A DNA stretch of 35,316 nucleotides, taken from positions 1 through 35,316 of the forward strand of contig JANYIG010000288.1 in the NCBI GenBank assembly GCA_025358765.1, given 5' to 3'. A model generated the notes under the pieces. It was given only the letters and a program-made list of their open reading frames with translations. It searched no databases and was not told where the DNA came from. The position numbers were made by a program, and so were the translations under genes. Numbering within the stretch: the stretch's first letter is position 1; the number at the start of each line of letters is the position of its first letter. Of the stretch, positions 16,797-24,026 are shown in pieces. This stretch comes from Candidatus Kapaibacterium sp. GTDB lineage: Bacteria > Bacteroidota > Ignavibacteria > Kapaibacteriales > UBA4661.

Positions 16797-17792
16797 CTAT
16801 TGTGTAATTCGTCCAATCACAAGCGGTTTTTCCCCCGCCCTTGTGAGTATAGCTATAATATCGTTCACGTTCTGCTCCGACGCTACCATAATCAAGCCAA
16901 TACCAAGGTTGAATACATGGCGCATCTCTGCGTCGTTCACACTGCCCGTTTGCTGAATAAGGTTGAATAGCGGCGGTATTTGCCACGACCTCCAATTGAC
17001 ATCAATCGTCAAATGCTTTGGTACGACGCGTTTTGTATTACCAATGATACCGCCGCCCGTGATATGCGAAAGCCCGTTTAGGATATCAAGCTCTAAAAGT
17101 GGCTTCACAACATGCAAATACGACCGATGCACCTTCAGCATTGCCTCGCCAAGTGTCTCGCCGAGTACGTCAATGTGTTTGTCGAGCGAAAAATTTGGCA
17201 GCAATACGCTCCGCGCAAGGGAATAACCATTCGTATGCAAACCCGACGATGGCAACCCGATAAGCACATCACCTGCTTGAATACGCTCGCCATTCAATAT
17301 TTTGCTTTTTTCTACTACGCCGACAATGGTTCCAGCAACGTCGTATTCACCTTCGGCGTACATTGAAGGCATTTCCGCAGTTTCGCCGCCAATGAGCGCA
17401 CAACCATTTTCACGGCACGCCGTTGCAAAACCTGTAATCACTTGCTCTGCAACATCTGTAGATAATTTACCCGTTGCAAAGTAATCCATAAAATACAGAG
17501 GCGAAGCGCCGCAGACGAGAATATCGTTCACGCAGTGGTTGACCAAATCCTGTCCGACGGTTGTATGAATACCCGTTGCAAATGCGATTTTGAGTTTCGT
17601 CCCAACGCCATCTACACTTGAGACAAGGACGGGGTGCTCATAGTCGGGAAACTTTGCATCAAAGAACGCGCCAAAAAGCCCGATGTCCGTCATCACGCTC
17701 GGCGTGAAGGTCGAACGGACAAGCGGTTTGATGCGGTCAATAAGTTTTTCCCCTGCTTCTATGTCAACGCCAGCTGCTTTATACGTATTCAT
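16797..17792 (-). CDS. purM: Phosphoribosylformylglycinamidine cyclo-ligase (AIR synthase)
   Basis: 331 residues, close to the family standard. ATP-dependent closure of FGAM to aminoimidazole ribonucleotide, the fifth step of de novo purine synthesis. N-terminal YKAAGVDIEAGE and VLVSSVDGVGTKLKIAF, the metal/phosphate motif HCVNDILVCGASPLYFMDYFA, the GGETAEMPSMY signature and the C-terminal glycine-rich HITGGGIIGN are all present. The ATG at 17792 (MNTYKAAG) is in the usual position. No other pur gene of the pathway is next to it, so the purine genes are dispersed in this genome. It sits 55 nt after the DUF3109 gene. Confidence 0.96.
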   Translation of the reverse strand: MNTYKAAGVDIEAGEKLIDRIKPLVRSTFTPSVMTDIGLFGAFFDAKFPDYEHPVLVSSVDGVGTKLKIAFATGIHTTVGQDLVNHCVNDILVCGASPLYFMDYFATGKLSTDVAEQVITGFATACRENGCALIGGETAEMPSMYAEGEYDVAGTIVGVVEKSKILNGERIQAGDVLIGLPSSGLHTNGYSLARSVLLPNFSLDKHIDVLGETLGEAMLKVHRSYLHVVKPLLELDILNGLSHITGGGIIGNTKRVVPKHLTIDVNWRSWQIPPLFNLIQQTGSVNDAEMRHVFNLGIGLIMVASEQNVNDIIAILTRAGEKPLVIGRITQ

Positions 17793-17847
17793 TTGAAAAT
17801 TTCGTGAAGTCTTGTGAGAGGTCGTGCATAAAATTTGGGATACTGAA

Positions 17848-18417
17848 TTACGGGTTTTCTAATGTGCTAAACTTGTCCAATCGCTCGTACCATTCTTCGC
17901 TATATGCACGGATGAGCGCCTCTTTCACACTTTGATGGATTTTCACGTTCTGCTTTTTACCATTGTCAAGCGCAGGTTTGCACTCAGGAAATTCATCGTA
18001 ATACAGATACGGACCATTAAAATCTGCCACGCGAACGGGAAATAAATGGCACGAAATCGGCTTGCGGAAAGACAATGCACCTTCAAAATACGCCTTTTCA
18101 ATCGCACATTTTGCAATATCGCTGCCTTTTTCGTAATACACAAACACACAATCGTGGTCGTCAATGCAGCGTGTCGTAAAATCGCCTTCCGTGCCTTCCA
18201 CAGCGCCGTGTTCATGGATAATGGCTTTGCTACGGTCAGACAAGTACACGGATGCAGCTTTGATGGAATTATTTACCTCATCTACCTCAGAATCAAGCAC
18301 TGGTGCACCCTGCCCGCCCTTAACAGTGCAGCATGCTCCTTTGCATTTATTTAGGTCGCAGAGAAAGTGCGTGGAAGTGATGGATTCGTCGCCAAGAATA
18401 TTGTCAATAATAAACAT
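17848..18417 (-). CDS. DUF3109 cysteine-rich protein
   Basis: 189 residues matching the DUF3109 pattern: FIIDNILGDESI at the start, LCDLNKCKGACC, DCVFVYYE, CAIEKAYFEG, and SFRKPISCHLFPVRV. Nine cysteines are visible (about 20, 25, 29, 30, 84, 90, 104, 123, 146), arranged like YkgJ-type zinc or iron-sulfur-binding proteins. The biochemical role of the family is not established. It is commonly found as a soluble protein in Bacteroidota. It lies between the MerR gene (47 nt) and purM (55 nt). Confidence 0.85.
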   Translation of the reverse strand: MFIIDNILGDESITSTHFLCDLNKCKGACCTVKGGQGAPVLDSEVDEVNNSIKAASVYLSDRSKAIIHEHGAVEGTEGDFTTRCIDDHDCVFVYYEKGSDIAKCAIEKAYFEGALSFRKPISCHLFPVRVADFNGPYLYYDEFPECKPALDNGKKQNVKIHQSVKEALIRAYSEEWYERLDKFSTLENP

Positions 18418-18464
18418 GCAAAATAAGCGATTTGAGTGTGTTCAGCGTCAAAAGTAAAAGCATT

Positions 18465-18974
18465 TTACGAGAGCAGCGAGTGTAACAGCCGAAGAACGTC
18501 TTGAAGTTCCCGCAAATCATCCTTTGTGAGTGAGCTATTCGTGGAAGCGTGATTGGATAACGTCTCTATAGCCGCGTGAATAGTTGTTGTTTGCACGTTC
18601 GCGGGTAGTATTGGTTCTGGTTCTATCGCTGGAATTAGCTCAACAATTTCTTCGGAACTCACTTCCATAGTTGCCGACTGCTCTGATTCCGACAACGGCT
18701 CTGTGTCTGGAGCATCCTCTATCTCAGGATGATAGGTTTTCATCATTTCCTTCGCACCCTCAATCGTGTAACGCTTCTCGCGAAGGAGTTTTTTGATGGT
18801 CTTGATGACATGAATATCTTTATCCGTGTATATACGGTTCCCCGCACGGTTTTTCTGTGGGCGTAGCTGCTCAAATTCCGTCTCCCAGTAACGCAGGACG
18901 TACTGTTCTTCATCAGCAAGGCGACTTACCTCGCTGATGGAATAATAGAGCCGTTTGATACTAGAATCTTTCAC
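18465..18974 (-). CDS. MerR-family transcriptional regulator
   Basis: 169 residues from a GTG start (MKDSSIKRLYYSIS). The winged helix-turn-helix of MerR proteins covers about residues 9-80: YYSISEVSRLADEEQYVLRYWETEF, the wing NRAGNRIYTDKDIHVI, then the helix KTIKKLLREKRYTIEGAKEMM. The remainder is a Glu/Pro/Ser-rich, acidic, probably disordered region and a short C-terminal helix (LRELQDVLRLLHSLLS). There is no obvious effector domain and no metal-binding Cys, so the signal sensed is unknown. It is the first gene of the minus-strand block and is divergent from feoA. Confidence 0.88.
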   Translation of the reverse strand: MKDSSIKRLYYSISEVSRLADEEQYVLRYWETEFEQLRPQKNRAGNRIYTDKDIHVIKTIKKLLREKRYTIEGAKEMMKTYHPEIEDAPDTEPLSESEQSATMEVSSEEIVELIPAIEPEPILPANVQTTTIHAAIETLSNHASTNSSLTKDDLRELQDVLRLLHSLLS

Positions 18975-19168
18975 AAAGTAAAAGGACAGTTAAAGTGCGA
19001 GTTTCACAAAATTACATAACAAGTTACAAATATTAGAACTTACGACGAGGAAAACAAACTTCAAAATTGAAATTGCAGCAAATTGTCAATAAACCTTCAA
19101 AATGTGGGAATATTTTTATCCTGATTGGGTCGAGAAAATTCTTGCTCGTTATTTAGATTTAGTTTAAG

Positions 19169-19200
19169 TTTGTATAGTCTTTCAATACATTTACATTGTA
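19169..19200 (+). promoter_or_regulatory. Possible Bacteroidota-type promoter for feoAB
   Basis: TTTG at 19169-19172 and TACATTGTA from 19192, with 19 nt between them, resemble the TTTG / TAnnTTTG pair used by Bacteroidota primary sigma factors. The -7 box matches imperfectly. No Fur-type palindrome is evident in the 245-nt region between merR and feoA. Confidence 0.35.
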
Positions 19201-19219
19201 CCAACATTCTCGTACTACC

Positions 19220-19441
19220 ATGAACGAAATACCTGTCGGAAGCTCTGCGACCATCGTTGGTTACACCATTCACAACGCATTTACCGAGCGTTTGCGCGAA
19301 TTTGGATTGATTGAAGGAACTATTATCAAACTCCTCCGCAAAGCACCGTGGAACGGACCGATTGAAGTACAATATGGTCACTCGCAAATTGTTCTCCGCC
19401 CTGATGAACTCACGAATATTCAAGTAAAACGTATGATGTGA
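19220..19441 (+). CDS. feoA: Ferrous iron transport accessory protein FeoA
   Basis: 73 residues from ATG 19220 (MNEIPVGSSA); the track ORF adds eight residues. This is a small SH3-like beta-barrel protein of the FeoA family, which binds or regulates FeoB at the cytoplasmic face. The pattern VGSSATIVGY, RLREFGLIEGTIIKLLRKAP, PIEVQYGHSQIVLRPDEL with its terminal beta strand is typical. It lies 52 nt before feoB on the same strand, so the two form the usual operon. No Shine-Dalgarno sequence. Confidence 0.9.
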   Translation: MNEIPVGSSATIVGYTIHNAFTERLREFGLIEGTIIKLLRKAPWNGPIEVQYGHSQIVLRPDELTNIQVKRMM

Positions 19442-19493
19442 TTTTTTTGCGTCTTTCAATTGCGCCCACCCGCCAAAATCACACATAAAATGT

Positions 19494-21380
19494 ATGTCCG
19501 ACGAGTTGCCCCAGAACCCATCTCTTATTGCTCTTGTAGGAAGCCCAAACTGCGGCAAGTCCACAATATTTAACGCCCTTACTGGACTTCGTCAAAAAAT
19601 TGCCAATTTCCCCGGCGTTACCGTCGAACCCAAAACTGGAACCGTAAAACTTAGCGGTGAAACTTCAGTAACCCTCATTGATTTGCCTGGCATCTATAGC
19701 GCCACGCCTAAAACCCCCGATGAAGAATTAACTATTTCCGTACTCAAAGGTACACACGCGAATATCACGCAGCCTAATGCAGCGATATTCGTCGTGGAAG
19801 GTACAAACATCGAAAAAAGTCTATTCCTCTATGCACAGTATGCAAAACTCGCCGTACCGACGATTGTAGTCGTGACAATGATTGATGCAATCAAGGGGAG
19901 TGGTGGCGTATTAGACGACATTGAACTTGAGCGACAGCTTGGCGTTCCAGTGATTGGCGTAGTTGGACACAGAGGTATTGGCTTAGACGAAATCCGTGAA
20001 TATTTAGAATGCGGCGATTTTCAGCCGCCACTTTTGGCAGATAATCAGGTATTCACCGGAAAATCCACAATCGAAGACCAACACCTCTGGGCGCGAGAAG
20101 TGGCGCGTGAGGTAGCACGTCTGCCCGAAATGGATTCCTTCACGCGCCGCTTTGATGCTGTGCTGCTGCACCCTGTCGTTGGACCGCTCGTATTCTTGCT
20201 CGTGATGCTTATATTCTTTCAATCAATCTTCACGTGGGCAACCCCGCTCATGGACGGTATTGAAGCAGGGTTCACAGGACTTCGTGGGTATGTGGAGGGT
20301 ATTGTTCCGGCGGGCATTGTGCAAAGTTTCCTCAGTAAAGGCATGATTGCGGGTGTTGGTGCGGTGGTGGTCTTTTTGCCGCAGATTATTATTCTTACGC
20401 TCTTTATCTCCTTGCTCGAGGATTTTGGCTATCTCTCGCGGGCAGCATTTTTGGTAGATAGAATCATGGGTGTATTTGGCTTGCAGGGGCGCTCATTCGT
20501 ACCGCTATTGGGGTCGTTTGCGTGTGCCATTCCGGGCATTATGTCGGCACGCATTATTCCCTCCGAAAAAGACCGTCTGACGACGATTCTCATTGCGCCG
20601 TTAATGACCTGCTCGGCGCGTTTACCCGTCTATATATTACTTATCACCGCCTTTGTGCCAAACTCGCTTGTATGGGGCTTTTTGAGCCTACAAGGATTCG
20701 TACTGATGGGTTTATATATAATCGCGGCGCTGTCAGGACTTGTTATCGGGAAAATCTTCAAAAGTACACTGTTCAAAGGCTCGAAACTACCCTTTCTGAT
20801 GGAGCTGCCGCCATACCGCTTTCCGGCAGCGCAAAACGTGTTCCTGACCGCATTCAATCGTACGAAGGCGTTTCTGACTTCCGCAGGAACGACGATTCTC
20901 TTCCTTTCGATTATCCTTTGGGCGATGGCAGAATTTCCGCGATTTGAAGCCCCTCAAAATGCTTCAACAGCCGATATTGAACGTCTTCAGCTTGAACACT
21001 CCGCACTTGGTATGATTGGCACAACGATTCAGCCTGTTTTTGCGCCTCTTGGCTTCGACTGGAAAGTGACAATTGGCGTTCTGAGCAGCTTTGCAGCCCG
21101 TGAAACGTTTGTGTCGGTGATGGGGCAAATGTATAGCGTGGATGTGTCAGAAAACAATGAGAGCCTTCGCGTTGTGCTTCAACGTTCAATAACGCTTCCC
21201 GCAGCCCTTTCCATTATTGCGTTTTATGTGTATGCACTGCAATGTATGTCCACGATTGCAATCATAAAGCGTGAAACTGGTTCATGGAAATATCCTGCCT
21301 TTGCGTTTGCCTACACGCTATTGCTCGCCTACGGTGCAGCGCTTGCCACATATCATGTAGGACTCCTCCTCACTTCTTGA
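19494..21380 (+). CDS. feoB: Ferrous iron transporter FeoB with divergent G4/G5 motifs
   Basis: 628 residues, on the short side for FeoB (often about 700-770). It imports Fe(II) across the inner membrane using an N-terminal G-protein domain. G1 is GSPNCGKS (16-23), G2 Thr is in FPGVTVEP, and G3 is DLPG (63-66). The G4 motif is TMID (128-131) where NMxD is usual, and the G5 region is VVGHRG instead of a SA-type loop. A shortened helical spacer (about 170-235) precedes the membrane part. Transport-core matches are LLGSFACAIPGIMSARII and APLMTCSARLPVYI, with the conserved Cys residues, and a final gate repeat near ILSSFAARETFVSVMGQ. It follows feoA. Confidence 0.93.
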   Translation: MSDELPQNPSLIALVGSPNCGKSTIFNALTGLRQKIANFPGVTVEPKTGTVKLSGETSVTLIDLPGIYSATPKTPDEELTISVLKGTHANITQPNAAIFVVEGTNIEKSLFLYAQYAKLAVPTIVVVTMIDAIKGSGGVLDDIELERQLGVPVIGVVGHRGIGLDEIREYLECGDFQPPLLADNQVFTGKSTIEDQHLWAREVAREVARLPEMDSFTRRFDAVLLHPVVGPLVFLLVMLIFFQSIFTWATPLMDGIEAGFTGLRGYVEGIVPAGIVQSFLSKGMIAGVGAVVVFLPQIIILTLFISLLEDFGYLSRAAFLVDRIMGVFGLQGRSFVPLLGSFACAIPGIMSARIIPSEKDRLTTILIAPLMTCSARLPVYILLITAFVPNSLVWGFLSLQGFVLMGLYIIAALSGLVIGKIFKSTLFKGSKLPFLMELPPYRFPAAQNVFLTAFNRTKAFLTSAGTTILFLSIILWAMAEFPRFEAPQNASTADIERLQLEHSALGMIGTTIQPVFAPLGFDWKVTIGVLSSFAARETFVSVMGQMYSVDVSENNESLRVVLQRSITLPAALSIIAFYVYALQCMSTIAIIKRETGSWKYPAFAFAYTLLLAYGAALATYHVGLLLTS

Positions 21381-21418
21381 AGTTATTTTTTCTACGGGTT
21401 GGGATTTTGACGAGAAAT

Positions 21419-22945
21419 TTAAAACGGCGCAGAATCTCTACCGTATCCGGCAGTGCCGTCGAAATTTGAGATACTACCTGCATAGTCTGGCGGTGCTTCC
21501 ATACCGAAGGCAAGATTTTCAAATCGGGCGTAATTTTTGATGTAACTCACGCGTACCGTGCCGATGGGACCGTTACGCTGCTTGCCAATAATGAGTTCGG
21601 CGGTGTTTTCGGTAGGAGAGCCATCATCGTATGTTGTGATTTCATAGTGTTCTGGGCGGGTAATAAACATGACCACATCTGCATCCTGCTCAATAGAGCC
21701 GGATTCGCGTAGATCAGACAGCATCGGGCGTTTGTCTGAACGGGATTCCACGGAACGATTCAGCTGCGAAAGTGCCACCACAGGCACGTCAATTTCTTTG
21801 GCAAGTTGCTTGAGCGAACGGGAAATCTGGGAAATCTCTCGCTCACGGCTTTCAGCCTTCGCGCCGTGCATAAGCTGGAGATAATCCACCATAATAAGCC
21901 CGATATTGCGTTCTGCTTTTAGGCGGCGACATTTTGCACGGAGTTCCATAATAGAAAGCGACGCACTGTCATCAATAAAAATCGGCGCTTTAGCCAGTTT
22001 GTCCATTTTCTGTGCCAACTGCGGAAATTCGTCATCCGCTATACGTCCTTGAAAGATATGCTGGGCATTTACGCGAGCTTCGGCACTCAGAAGTCGCACC
22101 GTTAGTTGTACAGCAGTCATTTCAATTGAGAAAAAAGCTACAGGGACACCACTTTCTACCGCCGCATTGCGGGCAATGCTCAACGCCAAAGCAGTTTTCC
22201 CCATTGACGGTCTGGCAGCAATAATGACCAAATCCGATTTCCGCAACCCGCCGAGCATTTCGTCGAGCTTCAAATAGCCAGTGGGTACACCAATGAAACT
22301 ATTTTTATTGCCGCTTGCCATCTGCGCCAGCATCTGAAAGGTTTCTTTAGCAAGCCTGTCCATTCCCACATAACTCTTGCGGAGGCGTTTTTCGGCAATC
22401 TCGAAAATCATACTTTCTGCGGTATCAATCTCTTCCAGCGCATCTGTCGTGCTGTCATAGGAACGTTCCAAAATGAGAGATGCTGATTGAATAAGCATTC
22501 GCTTCAAGTGGTGTTCCTGCACGATGCGGGCATACTGCTCTACATTTGCAGCCGAGGGCGTACGAGCATTGATTTCCGAAAGGTAATAACTGCCGCCGAT
22601 GACTTTTAGCATGTCGAAGCGCATCAGTTCTTCGCTCAACGAGATAATATCAATCGTAATGCTCCGCTCGAACATCGCAAGCATAGTTTCATAGACCTTA
22701 CGATGAGCTTCTTTATAGAACGCATCGGCTTCTAAAATTTCAATTACTTTGCTGAGCGCTGTGCGGTCAAGCATGATAGCACCCAACACTGCCATTTCCG
22801 CATCATGGGAATGCGGTGGAACCTTGTCACCCATACCCGCAAGCTGGATAACCTGTGCAGCACGAGCAGGAGAGCCGCCTTTGACGACTTTCGAGTAGAA
22901 CACGTCGCCGGCGTATTCGTTATCTTTCACGAAATTGGATGCCAC
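21419..22945 (-). CDS. dnaB: Replicative DNA helicase DnaB
   Basis: 508 residues from a GTG start; an internal ATG at residue 38 would give about 471, and the first 37 residues are poorly conserved-looking. It unwinds DNA at the fork as a hexamer and loads through DnaA/DnaC-like partners. The N-terminal primase-interacting domain starts at HDAEMAVLGAIMLD. The RecA-like core has Walker A ARPSMGKTALALS, Walker B-like IGLIMVDYLQLM, and the DnaB signature SQLNRSVESRSDKRPMLSDLRESGSIEQDAD. No intein is visible. The upstream intergenic region carries several DnaA boxes. It is convergent with feoB across a 38-nt gap that shows no terminator. Confidence 0.95.
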   Translation of the reverse strand: MASNFVKDNEYAGDVFYSKVVKGGSPARAAQVIQLAGMGDKVPPHSHDAEMAVLGAIMLDRTALSKVIEILEADAFYKEAHRKVYETMLAMFERSITIDIISLSEELMRFDMLKVIGGSYYLSEINARTPSAANVEQYARIVQEHHLKRMLIQSASLILERSYDSTTDALEEIDTAESMIFEIAEKRLRKSYVGMDRLAKETFQMLAQMASGNKNSFIGVPTGYLKLDEMLGGLRKSDLVIIAARPSMGKTALALSIARNAAVESGVPVAFFSIEMTAVQLTVRLLSAEARVNAQHIFQGRIADDEFPQLAQKMDKLAKAPIFIDDSASLSIMELRAKCRRLKAERNIGLIMVDYLQLMHGAKAESREREISQISRSLKQLAKEIDVPVVALSQLNRSVESRSDKRPMLSDLRESGSIEQDADVVMFITRPEHYEITTYDDGSPTENTAELIIGKQRNGPIGTVRVSYIKNYARFENLAFGMEAPPDYAGSISNFDGTAGYGRDSAPF

Positions 22946-23037
22946 AGTGGTTGAATGTTAAGAAATTAAGAATTGATACTCCAAAAGCGGGAACAACGTT
23001 GCACAGCAATAATACGAAAAAAATGCTGATTAGCCGT

Positions 23038-23143
23038 TCATTTCGTTTTCCAGTTCTTATACACAGGATTTTCAACGAAATGAGGTAATTTATCCACAGG
23101 GTTTTCCACATTTCCACGCAAAAGTCGTACCAAATGTGGATTA
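23038..23143. other. DnaA-box cluster: candidate oriC or DnaA-controlled dnaB promoter
   Basis: The 213-nt gap between purU and dnaB contains TTATACACA (23057), the perfect box TTATCCACA (23090) and TTTTCCACA (23102) on one strand, and TAATCCACA on the other (23135-23143, one mismatch). The first two boxes sit in a repeated 20-mer matching 17 of 20 bases, spaced 33 bp apart. A perfect 10-bp inverted repeat, TCATTTCGTT at 23038 and AACGAAATGA at 23074, encloses the first box. An AT-rich stretch lies at 22955-22980. These are features of replication origins, though they could also regulate dnaB. Confidence 0.5.
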
Positions 23144-23158
23144 CGTGATTCTTTAGGA

Positions 23159-24007
23159 TTACTCGAACACAATAGTTTTGTTGCCGTTGAGGAAAACTCG
23201 GTCTTCAAGAACGAGTTTAAGCGCTTTAGCGAGGACGACTTTTTCAACATCGCGTCCTGCTTGCGCCATCGAAGCGGGCGTATCGGCATGGCTAACGGGG
23301 ATGACACCCTGTGCTATAATAGGTCCTTCGTCGAGCGTGTCCGTCACAAAATGAGACGTCGCACCGATAAATTTCACGCCCCGTTCAAATGCTTGACGAT
23401 ACGGGCTTGCACCGATGAAAGCCGGAAGTAACGAATGATGAATATTAATAAGACGGTTGGCATAACGAGCGGTCAAATCCGACGACAACACGCGCATATA
23501 TCGTGCAAGCACTATAAAATCTGGTGTGTAGCCGCCGAGAACCTTTAAAAGTGCTTTTTCATGGTCTTCACGATTCAAACCTTCGTGGCTTACAACATGA
23601 AAGGGAATATCAAATTTTTCCACAAGCGGACGCAAAACATCGTGGTTCGCAACCACAGCAACGATGCGGGCATTGAGTTCGCCAAAGACACTACGCGTTA
23701 TTAGATCGGCAAGACAATGATGCTCCTTCGTAGCCATTACGAGCAAATTGCGTTTGTACGTGTCCGAAAGGCGCACAGTTGCTCCTTCAGGCAAAATTTC
23801 GAGGAGTTCTTGTTGTAGCAATGAACGATTAGGTTGCCCCGTAAATTCTGTTCGCATAAAAAACTGCCCGTTATTGGCATCCACGAATTCTTGATTACCC
23901 AATACGTTGAAGTCATTGCGGTATAGAACGCCTGTAATCTTGTGTACAAGCCCTTTTTCATCGGGACAGTCTATGAGGAGTATGTATTTTTCTTCGTTCA
24001 TTGCCAT
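23159..24007 (-). CDS. purU: Formyltetrahydrofolate deformylase
   Basis: 282 residues from ATG 24007 (MAMNEEKYILLIDCPDEKG); the track ORF extends into metG and is too long. Hydrolyses 10-formyl-THF to formate and THF, balancing one-carbon pools and supplying formate. An N-terminal ACT domain (about 5-80) is followed by a formyltransferase-fold domain with VVANHDVLRP, PDFIVLARYMRVLS, and the catalytic region NIHHSLLPAFIGASPYRQA, FIGATSHFV and DEGPIIAQ, giving the conserved Asn, His and Asp. It begins 19 nt after metG and is probably in the same transcript. Confidence 0.93.
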   Translation of the reverse strand: MAMNEEKYILLIDCPDEKGLVHKITGVLYRNDFNVLGNQEFVDANNGQFFMRTEFTGQPNRSLLQQELLEILPEGATVRLSDTYKRNLLVMATKEHHCLADLITRSVFGELNARIVAVVANHDVLRPLVEKFDIPFHVVSHEGLNREDHEKALLKVLGGYTPDFIVLARYMRVLSSDLTARYANRLINIHHSLLPAFIGASPYRQAFERGVKFIGATSHFVTDTLDEGPIIAQGVIPVSHADTPASMAQAGRDVEKVVLAKALKLVLEDRVFLNGNKTIVFE

Positions 24008-24026
24008 AACGTACGTGGTCGTTTGA

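Noticed and set aside
18975-19219. Fur box in the merR-feoA gap
   Set aside because: No sequence close to the GATAATGATAATCATTATC-type palindrome is present.
20522-20947. 141-residue plus-strand ORF inside feoB
   Set aside because: Out-of-frame shadow of the feoB membrane domain.
23038-23307. 89-residue minus-strand ORF across the purU-dnaB gap
   Set aside because: It overlaps the purU end in another frame; its VENPVDK/VENPVYK repeat is just the translated DnaA-box repeat.
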